Below, in pieces: positions 32,831-40,420 of a stretch of DNA of 44,490 nucleotides. The translations under genes were made by a program, and so were the position numbers. Source of the stretch: CALCCV01 sp964388665 (lineage in GTDB: Bacteria; Bdellovibrionota; Bdellovibrionia; Bdellovibrionales; Bdellovibrionaceae); NCBI GenBank assembly GCA_964388665.1, contig CAYMBJ010000032.1, forward strand, positions 1 through 44,490, written 5' to 3'. The notes beneath the pieces are model-generated. The model was not told where the DNA came from, did no database searches, and saw only the letters and a program-made list of their open reading frames with translations. The stretch's first letter is position 1, and the number at the start of each line of letters is the position of its first letter.

Positions 32831-33023
32831 AACTCAGCACTCCTGGGCAGTTGGTTAATTGGTATTTGATCATTACTTACTTCAAATTGCGTTCCTGTCT
32901 CATTCCAATACATCCTAAGCGACAGAAATTGTCTCGTTCGCCTCAGATCGGGCCAATATATGTCTCGTATTGGAAACATTTTGGCCACTTAGCCTTGGCA
33001 GAGATTTTGAAGGAACTCTAAGT

Positions 33024-33593
33024 ATGAAGTCTTTTTCGGTCATCTTTATACTAATCTTGAGCACAATTTGCCCAGCTCGCAGCTATGGCCAGATCACGTA
33101 TAAAATGCCTATGGATGGCGACTCCAAGCATTTGCAAAAGTTGCAAATCCCCCAGGATTACATCGATTATGTTAATAACCGCACCCACTATACGGAGATC
33201 ATCCCCGCAGATTTACAACCAACTCAGAGCGAAGCTGCTGTCTTTAACAGATTTGCCGACCGTGGAGTGCAAATAATTTTGTCATCTGAACAGATGAAAG
33301 CGACACCCTTAGGTCGCACGGCAGACACAGTTCAAAACACCCTAAAGACCGATTTTGAGGCCGAATCGGCTGAGATCAAGCATCACTTTAGTTTTCAAAT
33401 ACTGGCTTTGCAGAGTGCAGCTCAGTTTAAGTACTCTGGCTGGCTGGACGCCATCGCTAATATCGATTTGGGGGGCCAGCGTTCGGAGCTTGAGTTTTCT
33501 AATCAACTCAGCCGCCTGCGCACGATCTTTCTCAATTATAATACCAACCCCGATTACAGTAGCACGCTAGCTGGCATGCGCGTAAAATTCTAA
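33024..33593 (+). CDS. Small secreted protein, unknown
   Basis: This encodes 189 residues from ATG 33024 (AAGGAA upstream); a TTG at 32970 is in frame but unlikely. MKSFSVIFILILSTICPARSYGQ is a Sec signal peptide. The mature part has a conspicuous YKMPMDGDSKHLQKLQIPQDYIDYVNNR start and otherwise no recognised motif and no cysteines, and is probably helical in the second half (FEAESAEIKHHFSFQILALQSAAQFK). It is followed by two different dispersed repeats within 55 bases of its stop. It is a single gene between minus-strand neighbours. Confidence 0.7.
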   Translation: MKSFSVIFILILSTICPARSYGQITYKMPMDGDSKHLQKLQIPQDYIDYVNNRTHYTEIIPADLQPTQSEAAVFNRFADRGVQIILSSEQMKATPLGRTADTVQNTLKTDFEAESAEIKHHFSFQILALQSAAQFKYSGWLDAIANIDLGGQRSELEFSNQLSRLRTIFLNYNTNPDYSSTLAGMRVKF

Positions 33594-33597
33594 TACC

Positions 33598-33614
33598 AAC
33601 CTCAACTCGACAAT
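33598..33614 (+). repeat. 17-bp dispersed repeat, copy 2
   Basis: AACCTCAACTCGACAAT, identical to 28205-28221, beginning five bases after the TAA at 33591-33593. CCTCAA inside it can pair with TTGAGG at 33620-33625, a weak hairpin. Confidence 0.6.
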
Positions 33615-33630
33615 AATTTTTGAGGCTAAT

Positions 33631-33648
33631 TATCAGGCTCCTGAAAAA
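33631..33648 (+). repeat. 18-bp dispersed repeat, copy 3
   Basis: TATCAGGCTCCTGAAAAA, differing at one base from the copy at 17322-17339. Here no matching GGAGCC follows, so it is not part of a terminator. Confidence 0.55.
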
Positions 33649-33696
33649 TTTCGATTCAAGATTGGACCTTTAATGACTGCGGCTATCATCGCAAAG

Positions 33697-34200
33697 TCAA
33701 AGGGCCAAGCCCATGACTTTGACCAAGATGCGCTTTTCCCTCTGACCATCAAACTCCGCATAAAAAATCTGCTGCCAAGTTCCGAAATCCAAAGCCATAT
33801 TGGTGATGGGTGCGGTCAATGAGTGATTGGTCAGATATGATTTCAAATGAGCATCACCATTGTCTTCTCCTGTCTGATGATGACGATAGTCAGCTCCGTA
33901 GGGCGCGAGCCTTTCAATCCATTGTGAGATGTCGTGCAATAGTCCCGCTTCGGCATCGTTGACGTAAACGCCCGCTGTGATGTGCATCGCGCTCACAAAA
34001 CAGAGTCCATCCACCACCTGCGAGCGCTCGACCACTTGTTCAATCAATTCGGTCACATTCACCAATGCGTAGCGCTTGGGAATTTTGAGCCAAATCTGCT
34101 CAGTGTGTGCAACCTGCGACTGAACTTTGTGTTTGGCCGTGATCTCACTCTTTAAAAAGCCGGGGCAACCATGGGGATCCAAGAGCCAATCGTATTTCAT
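33697..34200 (-). CDS. YjbQ/UPF0047 family protein
   Basis: This 167-residue protein has the full YjbQ signature: GLCFVSAMHITAGVYVNDAE, then YRHHQTGEDNGDAHLKSYL, NHSLTAPI, and LGTWQ-like FGTWQQIFYAEFDGQREKRILVKVMG. The conserved His and the E-D-N-G-D-A-H cluster line a metal/phosphate pocket. Homologues have weak thiamine-phosphate synthase activity in vitro, but the true role is unsettled. The length is about 25 residues more than usual because of an N-terminal extension (LLDPHGCPGFLKSEI). GGAGGTGG precedes the start. It lies 20 bases downstream of the acyltransferase gene on the same strand, so the two probably form an operon. Confidence 0.92.
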   Translation of the reverse strand: MKYDWLLDPHGCPGFLKSEITAKHKVQSQVAHTEQIWLKIPKRYALVNVTELIEQVVERSQVVDGLCFVSAMHITAGVYVNDAEAGLLHDISQWIERLAPYGADYRHHQTGEDNGDAHLKSYLTNHSLTAPITNMALDFGTWQQIFYAEFDGQREKRILVKVMGLAL

Positions 34201-34220
34201 ATTCCACCTCCAATTTAGGT

Positions 34221-35045
34221 TCAGACCTCACAAACCTCTTTCGCAGGGGCTTGGCGCTTTTCTAGAACGGGAATAAATTTTTCTACAATTTGACGCCGCA
34301 GCTCTTCGGCTATCGCAGCACGTTCAGCTTCATTGTGAATGATGTAGGGGGGCAGGAACTCAACGGATACTGCAATGCTCTTGCAGCAAAATGAACGAAA
34401 CAAAGAAGACATAAAAGTCATGTCACCATACCAGCACACAGCATCTCGGTTGCTGCGTGAGAAAGGCTCGCCGTCAATGCTGAGATAATTAAAAACAACA
34501 GGACGTATCGGCACTCCCGCATAAGAGGCGGACATCAGGAGCGTGCGCTTAAAGGGCAAAATCTCTTCGCCATTGTGGGAGGTGGCTTCAGGAAATAGCA
34601 CCACACGAAAGCCCTTTTTCATCGTCTCACCCATCTGCCGCATCTCTTCGTTGATGTTGGCGCGGTTGCGCCGATCAACATACAGACAACCACCCATCTC
34701 GGTGATTTTTCCCAGCACCGGCACTTCGCGCATTTCTTGTGAGGTCACATAAGATAGCGGCATGATCGCGGCCGTGACCATGATGTCTAAAAATCCCATG
34801 TGGTTACCGACGTACAAGAACACTTCATCGTCTGCGGGGCGATTGATGGCATTGAGTTGAATATTGAATGCCTTAACGCCCATACGAGCCCAGCGGGTTG
34901 CGTTTTTGGTGAAGTGCCGCCGTCGCTCGTCTTCGTCTTTTACCCTAAATAAGATCCATAGTGAGACTAAAAAAAAGCAGGTGATGTACAAAAAGAAATA
35001 AAAAAAATGGTGCGCAACCCGCAACCACATACGAATGTTTTTCAC
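34221..35045 (-). CDS. PlsC-type 1-acylglycerol-3-phosphate acyltransferase
   Basis: This encodes 274 residues from a GTG at 35045 (ATG 35030 is also possible). An N-terminal membrane segment (about 10-32, FFYFFLYITCFFLVSLWILF) anchors it to the inner membrane. NHMGFLDIM is the N-H-x4-D catalytic motif, and VLFPEATSHNGEEILPFKRTLLMSA carries the second motif (F-P-E-x-T/A-S) and the F-K block for substrate phosphate binding. It acylates a lysophospholipid, most likely lysophosphatidate, or a related acceptor. The domain order and length are typical. Upstream, 345 bases hold no gene but one long hairpin. Confidence 0.9.
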   Translation of the reverse strand: MKNIRMWLRVAHHFFYFFLYITCFFLVSLWILFRVKDEDERRRHFTKNATRWARMGVKAFNIQLNAINRPADDEVFLYVGNHMGFLDIMVTAAIMPLSYVTSQEMREVPVLGKITEMGGCLYVDRRNRANINEEMRQMGETMKKGFRVVLFPEATSHNGEEILPFKRTLLMSASYAGVPIRPVVFNYLSIDGEPFSRSNRDAVCWYGDMTFMSSLFRSFCCKSIAVSVEFLPPYIIHNEAERAAIAEELRRQIVEKFIPVLEKRQAPAKEVCEV

Positions 35046-35390
35046 GGCCTCAATATAGAACGAATCGCCCAGAATGGGTCAAGCAAATCAACCCGCCAAG
35101 AGCCATTCTATGAGACAGGCTAAAATTCAGTTTCAAACTTCATCACAAATACCCAAAAATGACCAAAAAGGGGACTTCTTTATCTTCAGCTTATCTGCCT
35201 AAATATTGCGCGCTACATTGAATTAGTGGGTCCAGAAAGGGACGCGCCTTTGTTGGACTGGCTCATTATTTGATCCCTCAATAAGATTGCAATGTTTATA
35301 TTGCTATCTTACTGAGGGCAGTTTGCAAGGAAAGCATCTCTGTGGATTTGGTTTTCAAAATTTTAAATGCAGGCTTTGGCTAAGCGATGC
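35046..35390. other. Intergenic region with one long hairpin, no gene
   Basis: No reading frame of note. The only clear structure is the hairpin at 35275-35318, reported separately. The rest is A/T-rich sequence without a recognised promoter. Confidence 0.6.
35275..35318. terminator. Long imperfect hairpin between two minus-strand genes
   Basis: The arms 35275-35293 and 35300-35318 pair at 17 of 19 positions around the six-base loop GTTTAT; the base of the stem is CCCTCA/TGAGGG. It lies 73 bases beyond the stop of the acyltransferase-like gene 35391-36347 and 230 bases before the PlsC start. No T-run follows on either strand, so it could be a terminator, a processing site or a small repeat element. 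Confidence 0.4.
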
Positions 35391-36347
35391 CTAGGCAATG
35401 GAACTTTCGGTCTTTAAATCAAAGCGGCGCCAGATAGCGCGATTCAGATCGTCGCGGTGAAGAATCGTCAAAAAGTCTGTGCAACGAGCTTCGCCATCCC
35501 AGGCCGGCTCACCACCAAAGGCGGCCCCAGCTTGGAGGTAATTTTGAAAAAGCGGCGACAGCAGTGATTTGGCTTCTAACTTTTGCAAAGCCGTAAGTGG
35601 ATTTTTTATCGACATGATCCAGAGATCCAAATTCTCCATCGAGTGCGGGCGCTGAGGTGGGCAAAATGCGTTTTGGTGAAAACGCCCTTCCTCACTTAAA
35701 AAATGATACAACAGCGCCACTTGGCGAGGATTGGTCAGCGGCAAGCTTACGCTGCCAAAAATGTACTGAGACTTGGTGGCAATCATGACATCTGCCAAAG
35801 CTCGCCACAATAGCCCTGTGACCACGGGACGATGATACTCTTTGCGAAAGCGCAAACGACTGAGCTCGAGTTTTTCACCAGCAAGCACGAGTAAATTGTT
35901 GAGATAAAAATTTCTACAATTGGTCGATTGCTGCCCCCAAAATGTGGAGCGAATGCGAACTGTGCCGACTAGCTCTTTGGTGGCCGTGTGAAAAATCATC
36001 AGATGATCAGAGTCCAGATCCAACTCATCCATTATGAAATTGCGATTTTTTACAGACAGGCTTTGCGTTTCGACCCGAAACCGAATGATGGCTTTGATGT
36101 CGTCCGTATTCTCAGCAGAGCGACAGTGGAAAGGTCCTGCGTTCACCTGTACAGAAAGTCGTGCTTGATACTTTTTTAAAAACCTCATGCCCAACAGCAG
36201 TCGCAAAGTGAATCTTTGCGCATAACTAGATGTTTTGCGACTCACCTTGTGTGCGCGGCCGAGCGCTTCGGCAGCATGAGAGCCGGCAACATGAGATCTG
36301 GTAGAATCTATTGAGCCCTGAGTTTCGCCGAACTGTTCGTTTGCCAT
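35391..36347 (-). CDS. GNAT-family N-acyltransferase, OlsB/hemolysin-like
   Basis: This encodes 318 residues from ATG 36347, preferred because AGAGGT is correctly spaced; the frame is open to 36470, but that stretch is repeat DNA. The middle (about 75-230) matches the acyltransferase group that includes OlsB and N-acyl amino acid synthases: FHCRSAENTDDIKAIIRFRVETQ, DELDLDSDHLMIFHTATKELVGTVRI, NFYLNNLLVLAGEKLELSRLRFRKEYH, LLWRALADVMIATKSQYIFGSVSLP. Such enzymes transfer a fatty acyl chain from acyl-ACP to an amino acid. The 60-residue N-terminus and 80-residue C-terminus are unrecognised. A lipid product is plausible, since a PlsC gene follows downstream, but the acceptor is unknown. Confidence 0.75.
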   Translation of the reverse strand: MANEQFGETQGSIDSTRSHVAGSHAAEALGRAHKVSRKTSSYAQRFTLRLLLGMRFLKKYQARLSVQVNAGPFHCRSAENTDDIKAIIRFRVETQSLSVKNRNFIMDELDLDSDHLMIFHTATKELVGTVRIRSTFWGQQSTNCRNFYLNNLLVLAGEKLELSRLRFRKEYHRPVVTGLLWRALADVMIATKSQYIFGSVSLPLTNPRQVALLYHFLSEEGRFHQNAFCPPQRPHSMENLDLWIMSIKNPLTALQKLEAKSLLSPLFQNYLQAGAAFGGEPAWDGEARCTDFLTILHRDDLNRAIWRRFDLKTESSIA

Positions 36348-36371
36348 GGAAACCTCTCTTGTTGCCCGACC

Positions 36372-36422
36372 CTGCGACATTGCGACACTGATACAATGTA
36401 GCACTTTGACACTGCGACATTG
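36372..36422. repeat. Repeat cluster in the leader of the GNAT gene
   Basis: CTGCGACATTG occurs at 36372-36382 and 36412-36422, exactly 40 bp apart, with related GCGACACTG and GACACTG between them. ACATTG (36377-36382) and CAATGT (36393-36398) form an inverted pair. It lies 25 bases upstream of the chosen start and could be an operator. Confidence 0.5.
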
Positions 36423-36553
36423 AGAAACTGCGCTACCAACTTCATTGTATAAGTTTTTATCGGCGCGCATTGTCAGGAGCTTGTTTTGAGAGTGTTTTGA
36501 TCAAGTTAAGAAGAGCATCCGAGCGCGCCCGCGAGCGTCTGCAGATGTTTACC

Positions 36554-37906
36554 TTACTCTTCTACAAAATCCAAATTGGTGTCGAAGGTCTCCTTCATCA
36601 AAAACACCCCGACAAAGGCCAAGGTAAAGGCTATTCCGCCGATCCAGAGCGCGGCCGAAGCCACATCAATGTGATTCTTTAAACTTAAAAAACCCAATGT
36701 GCAAAGCACGGCAGAGCCGCGCACAAAGTTCGGAACTGTGGTGGCAACGGTCGCACGAATGTTGGTTCCAAATTGCTCGGCTGCAACCGTGATCAGCACG
36801 GCCCAGTAGCCAGCTGCCAATCCTAAAATAAAACACAAACCGTATATTGTTTCGGAGCGTGCCCCATCGCCAAACAGATAGGCCAGCATCGTAACAAGTG
36901 CGACACCAAGACTGAGCACCAGAGCCTTTTTGCGGCTCTTCAAATACTGACTGGTCATTCCGCAAAGCATGTCACCAAGAGCCAATCCAATGGTTCCAAA
37001 TAGCAAGGCATTTCCTGCCGTCACGGTGCCTTGAATGTTCAGACCGGCTGTAATCTCGGGAGAAAAGGTAAATAAAATTCCAGTGATAAAATAAATGGGC
37101 GTGCCAATAAGAATACAGAACAGATATTTTACAAAGCGCTTCGGATTTAACAAGAGTGTCACATCCCCTTTGCGCAGTGATTTGCTCTCGACCGATTTGA
37201 ACATCGTCGATTCGCGCATCTTAAAGCGTGTTAGCAACAGTGCTAAACCCATCACGCCACCCAAAATGTAGGCGGCCTTCCACGATAGATTCTGTCCAAT
37301 CAAAGCTGCCGCGATCGCCCCCGTCAGACCCAGAGTTGCAACGATGGTGGTCCCTACCCCACGCAATTGCTTCGGCAAGGACTCCGCAACCAGAGTGATT
37401 GCAGCTCCCAGCTCGCCCGCTAAACCAATCCCTGTAATGAATCGACAAAATGCATAGCTATTTACATCCCAAACAAAAACCGTAGCAATGTTTCCCAGCG
37501 AATAGAGAAGGATTGAACCAAAAAGCACAGAAAGGCGGCCCTTTTTATCACCCATCATACCCCAAAGAATTCCACCCAAGGTCATGCCGATCATTTGCCA
37601 ATTGTAAATGGTCACTCCTGCAGAGAGCAGCGCCGCAGGCTCAACAATGCCCAAATCTTTGAGCGATGCTATTCTCACAACGCCATAGATGGTGATATCA
37701 AACATGTCGACAAAATACCCCAGTGCAGCCACAAGGACGGTGAGATTGAAGGCTTTGGTCCAATGCAAATCTTCTGCTTTGATCGTGGTTGCATCAATCG
37801 CATTTGCCTTGGGTCTTGCGGTGGTGATTTCGCCAGCTGTTTTTTCTTTTTCCACTCTATCAATCACAATGACATTTTCTGAATCCAAAATAACATCCCC
37901 CTTCAT
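36554..37906 (-). CDS. MFS transporter, metabolite:H+ symporter type
   Basis: This encodes 450 residues, 12 membrane segments by hydropathy, and a 50-residue cytoplasmic start. The MFS signatures are GYFVDMFDITIYG in helix 1, GDKKGRLSVLFGS (motif A, loop 2-3, near residue 119), FCRFITGIGLAGELGAAITLVAESLPKQLRG (helix 4 to loop 4-5) and the second-half equivalent SRKKALVL. The D-x-F-D in helix 1 and G-E-L-G-A in helix 4 resemble the aromatic-acid and sugar/dicarboxylate symporter groups. The substrate cannot be named. It sits alone on the minus strand, upstream of the GNAT gene with about 200 bases between, so co-transcription is uncertain. Confidence 0.88.
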   Translation of the reverse strand: MKGDVILDSENVIVIDRVEKEKTAGEITTARPKANAIDATTIKAEDLHWTKAFNLTVLVAALGYFVDMFDITIYGVVRIASLKDLGIVEPAALLSAGVTIYNWQMIGMTLGGILWGMMGDKKGRLSVLFGSILLYSLGNIATVFVWDVNSYAFCRFITGIGLAGELGAAITLVAESLPKQLRGVGTTIVATLGLTGAIAAALIGQNLSWKAAYILGGVMGLALLLTRFKMRESTMFKSVESKSLRKGDVTLLLNPKRFVKYLFCILIGTPIYFITGILFTFSPEITAGLNIQGTVTAGNALLFGTIGLALGDMLCGMTSQYLKSRKKALVLSLGVALVTMLAYLFGDGARSETIYGLCFILGLAAGYWAVLITVAAEQFGTNIRATVATTVPNFVRGSAVLCTLGFLSLKNHIDVASAALWIGGIAFTLAFVGVFLMKETFDTNLDFVEE

Positions 37907-38191
37907 CTTGAATCATCTTTTGCCGATGAGGCCCCCTGTTGATAGAGTTTGCGGCGAACTGGGTCAAGCATTAGTAAGTATTGATTTTCTTAAATTTGGA
38001 GTAAAAACTCTATGGCCAAGAGCGTTCCAGTGCCTAATGGCTGGAGATCAATTTGATCTAACATTTGCAATTCATTCATTGCTTTTTCTTTTGGAGTTTG
38101 AGACTTAGCTAGAGCTAAAGATCTACATCACGCGTTTCCTTTTTTCCTAAGTTCGCAGCACAAAACCGTTGAACTCAATAGGGGGTCCTAC

Positions 38192-39400
38192 ATGAAATCA
38201 TCGACATCATCGACATCTTCTGTGCACCGCAATCGTCTTAAAAGTCCTCTTATCAGTCCTCTTATCGGTCGTCTTACCAGTCATTTGTCGCGTGCCATTG
38301 GCATTTGCGCGCTCACTGTTTTTACATTTGCATCGCTGGCGACAAACGCTGCTCCGGCGCAGTCTCAGACTGCCCCTGCCGATCCGGCTTCGGCCAGTAG
38401 CTTCACAGGGAACAACCCTTTCTTTCCCTTTCCTTTTCCAAATTTCTTTCCTTTTCCCAATCCCTTTCCCAGTCCATTTCCGGGACTGACTCCTGGAGCA
38501 AGTAGCGGCACCGAAATCCAAAGCGCCAAGATGCTTGATGTTGAGTCAGACGGCATTGGAGCAGAGATCTATATTCCCGATACCGTAAAGGCTTACCCGG
38601 GTTTGCTTGTGGTCCTTCACGGTTGCACTCAAACAGGAAGCGACATGGCCGTTGGCGGCAGGCTCAATGAAGCCGCCGAAAAGTATGGCTTTATTGCACT
38701 CTACCCAGAGCAGACTTACTCTGCCAATCCACTGAAATGCTGGAACTGGTTTAATACAGCTAACCAGAAGCGGGAGGGCGGAGACGAAGCTCAAGCAATT
38801 GTCGAGCTTGTTAAGACACAAATTGCCAAATTCGGAATTGATCCAAAAAAAGTGATCATCGCTGGCTTCTCAGCAGGTGGCGCGATGGCGAGCAATTTGG
38901 CGGCTTGCTACTCAGATGTGTTTTCTGGCGCACTCGTTGCCAGTGGTTTGGAGTACGCTGCAGCGACATCCGAATCGGGCGCGCGTTCAGCCATGAGCCG
39001 AGGACCAAGCTTCAGCATCGAAGAGAGCGCTCAGAGAGCGTATTTGTGCCAAGAGCAACGTGATTCTTTGATTCCTATAATGGTGGTTCATGGCAGTACG
39101 GACTATTTGGTCAATGGCATAAATTTTCAACGAACGGGACAGCAGTTTCTGATGCTCAACACTGAAATTGCCCGCGTCATGTATGGCCGAGCAGAGGTCA
39201 CAGAACAAGAGGGCGAGCAAATCGGCAATGGCCTCAACGCCACCTTTTTGGAGGCAAAAGTCAACGGCATCACAGTACTAAAAACATTTATGGTCAATGG
39301 CATGGGACATGCGTGGAGTGGTGGCGGCAATGGCTCCTACATGGAGCCCCGTGGAGTGGATGTACCCACTCTCATTTCTGAAGAATTTTTTAACCAATAG
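38192..39400 (+). CDS. Secreted PHB-depolymerase/feruloyl-esterase-type hydrolase
   Basis: This encodes 402 residues; GGGGGT supports the start. A long signal peptide (about 1-54, ending TNAAPA) is followed by a Phe-Pro-rich stretch (about 73-98, F-P-x-P repeats) and then the esterase domain. GLLVVLHGCTQTGSDM holds the oxyanion region, GFSAGGAMASNLAACY the nucleophile Ser227, HGSTDYLV the Asp and GMGHAWSGG the His. These are the marks of the esterase, PHB depolymerase family (TIGR01840-type). It hydrolyses a polyester or aryl ester outside the cell. The DNA of the N-terminus holds tandem repeats: two 9-bp TCATCGACA units (38198-38215) and three 12-bp units like AGTCCTCTTATC (38243-38278). Confidence 0.9.
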   Translation: MKSSTSSTSSVHRNRLKSPLISPLIGRLTSHLSRAIGICALTVFTFASLATNAAPAQSQTAPADPASASSFTGNNPFFPFPFPNFFPFPNPFPSPFPGLTPGASSGTEIQSAKMLDVESDGIGAEIYIPDTVKAYPGLLVVLHGCTQTGSDMAVGGRLNEAAEKYGFIALYPEQTYSANPLKCWNWFNTANQKREGGDEAQAIVELVKTQIAKFGIDPKKVIIAGFSAGGAMASNLAACYSDVFSGALVASGLEYAAATSESGARSAMSRGPSFSIEESAQRAYLCQEQRDSLIPIMVVHGSTDYLVNGINFQRTGQQFLMLNTEIARVMYGRAEVTEQEGEQIGNGLNATFLEAKVNGITVLKTFMVNGMGHAWSGGGNGSYMEPRGVDVPTLISEEFFNQ

Positions 39401-39423
39401 CTTTTGACAGAGTGGAATGGGTG

Positions 39424-40209
39424 CTATTGTCTGATATTGAGAGTGACGATAGCTTGAATGGCCGATTGATCTATTGTGGTGTCATCAAGACGGTATCCCA
39501 GCTGACCCTTTAAAACCTGGCCTTCGATACCAACATCCATATTCTTAGAAATGGGTGTTGTTCTCACGATGCCAAGTCCTAGGATCAAATCGCCAGCGCC
39601 ATTGATGCTTTTATCACTATTGATTACAGAATCCGAACCTTCGATTTTTGAAGATACGCGCATGGCGCCAATGGCCGTACCCTTAACAAACAGTCCGTCC
39701 ACCTGACTGCGCAAGATCTGATATTGCGCTTCGATGGGAATCGCAATCTGAGTGATATTCAAAATGGTCTCTTGGCGGTCGATGCCAATGAGTTTGCCTT
39801 GGGTTGGCATATAGAGCAAACCCGTTCGCAGGTTCAATCGTTTAGTGGGAATTTCATAAAGTGCACCAGCTGAAATCGCAAAGTCACCGCGCGAACTCAC
39901 CTGTGATTTGCCGCGCGCCTGCCAAGAGGTCTGGCTAAAGGCCATCATTGGTACGATTTTGCGTGGTTGCACGTCTTCCGCCATCAAGTCTTTAACGTCT
40001 ACAGCCACTTTTGGATCGGCTGAGTTCACTGCTGAGTCTGCGGAAGCAGTGGTGGCTGCAGAAGTTGAGCCATCGATAACAGTTACGTTTGAGGATGCAC
40101 TGCTGGTTTCTGTTGCGGCAATGATGGATTCGGCGCTAACAGACATCGCCAATCCCAATGTGATTGAAAATACTGTTAAAGAAAGACAGCCGTTAAATCG
40201 ATTTACCAT
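39424..40209 (-). CDS. Probable outer-membrane beta-barrel protein
   Basis: This encodes 261 residues from ATG 40209, with GGAGG eight bases upstream; the frame is open to 40251. A signal peptide (about 1-26, ending SVSA) is followed by a Ser/Ala/Thr-rich stretch of about 50 residues. From about 95 on, alternating strands follow (FAISAGALYEI, LNLRTGLLYMPTQ, ILNITQIAIPIEAQYQIL, LFVKGTAIGAMRVSS, DLILGLGIVRTT, MDVGIEGQVLKGQLGYRL, AIQAIVTLNIRQ). The even spacing, lack of Cys and an aromatic-poor but strand-rich end fit a small eight- to ten-stranded barrel of the OmpW/PorT general kind. Function is unknown. It is convergent with the esterase, 23 bases between stops. Confidence 0.65.
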   Translation of the reverse strand: MVNRFNGCLSLTVFSITLGLAMSVSAESIIAATETSSASSNVTVIDGSTSAATTASADSAVNSADPKVAVDVKDLMAEDVQPRKIVPMMAFSQTSWQARGKSQVSSRGDFAISAGALYEIPTKRLNLRTGLLYMPTQGKLIGIDRQETILNITQIAIPIEAQYQILRSQVDGLFVKGTAIGAMRVSSKIEGSDSVINSDKSINGAGDLILGLGIVRTTPISKNMDVGIEGQVLKGQLGYRLDDTTIDQSAIQAIVTLNIRQ

Positions 40210-40420
40210 ATTCTTATCCTCCGCAATTTGCGTAATTCTCTTAATTCTCATAGACTCTTACTCAGCATAAGGTATAGCAATCTTAGGGCCATGCGCAACG
40301 TGCAAAAGCTTGGCACTGGCCATGCATTGGGTGTCAAAGTTCTAGACAAATGTCCATTTATCACTGGCCCTCGGCGCAAACGGGGTTGTATGAGTATTTT
40401 AGCCAAGAGAAAATAAGCAC

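Noticed and set aside
36348..36470. N-terminal extension of the GNAT acyltransferase
   Set aside because: It runs through short DNA repeats, while the ATG at 36347 has a well-spaced ribosome site and begins a normal-looking protein.
36473..36490. TCAGGAGCTTGTTTT as a fourth copy of the 18-bp repeat
   Set aside because: Two core mismatches and no flanking T/A run; similarity is at chance level.
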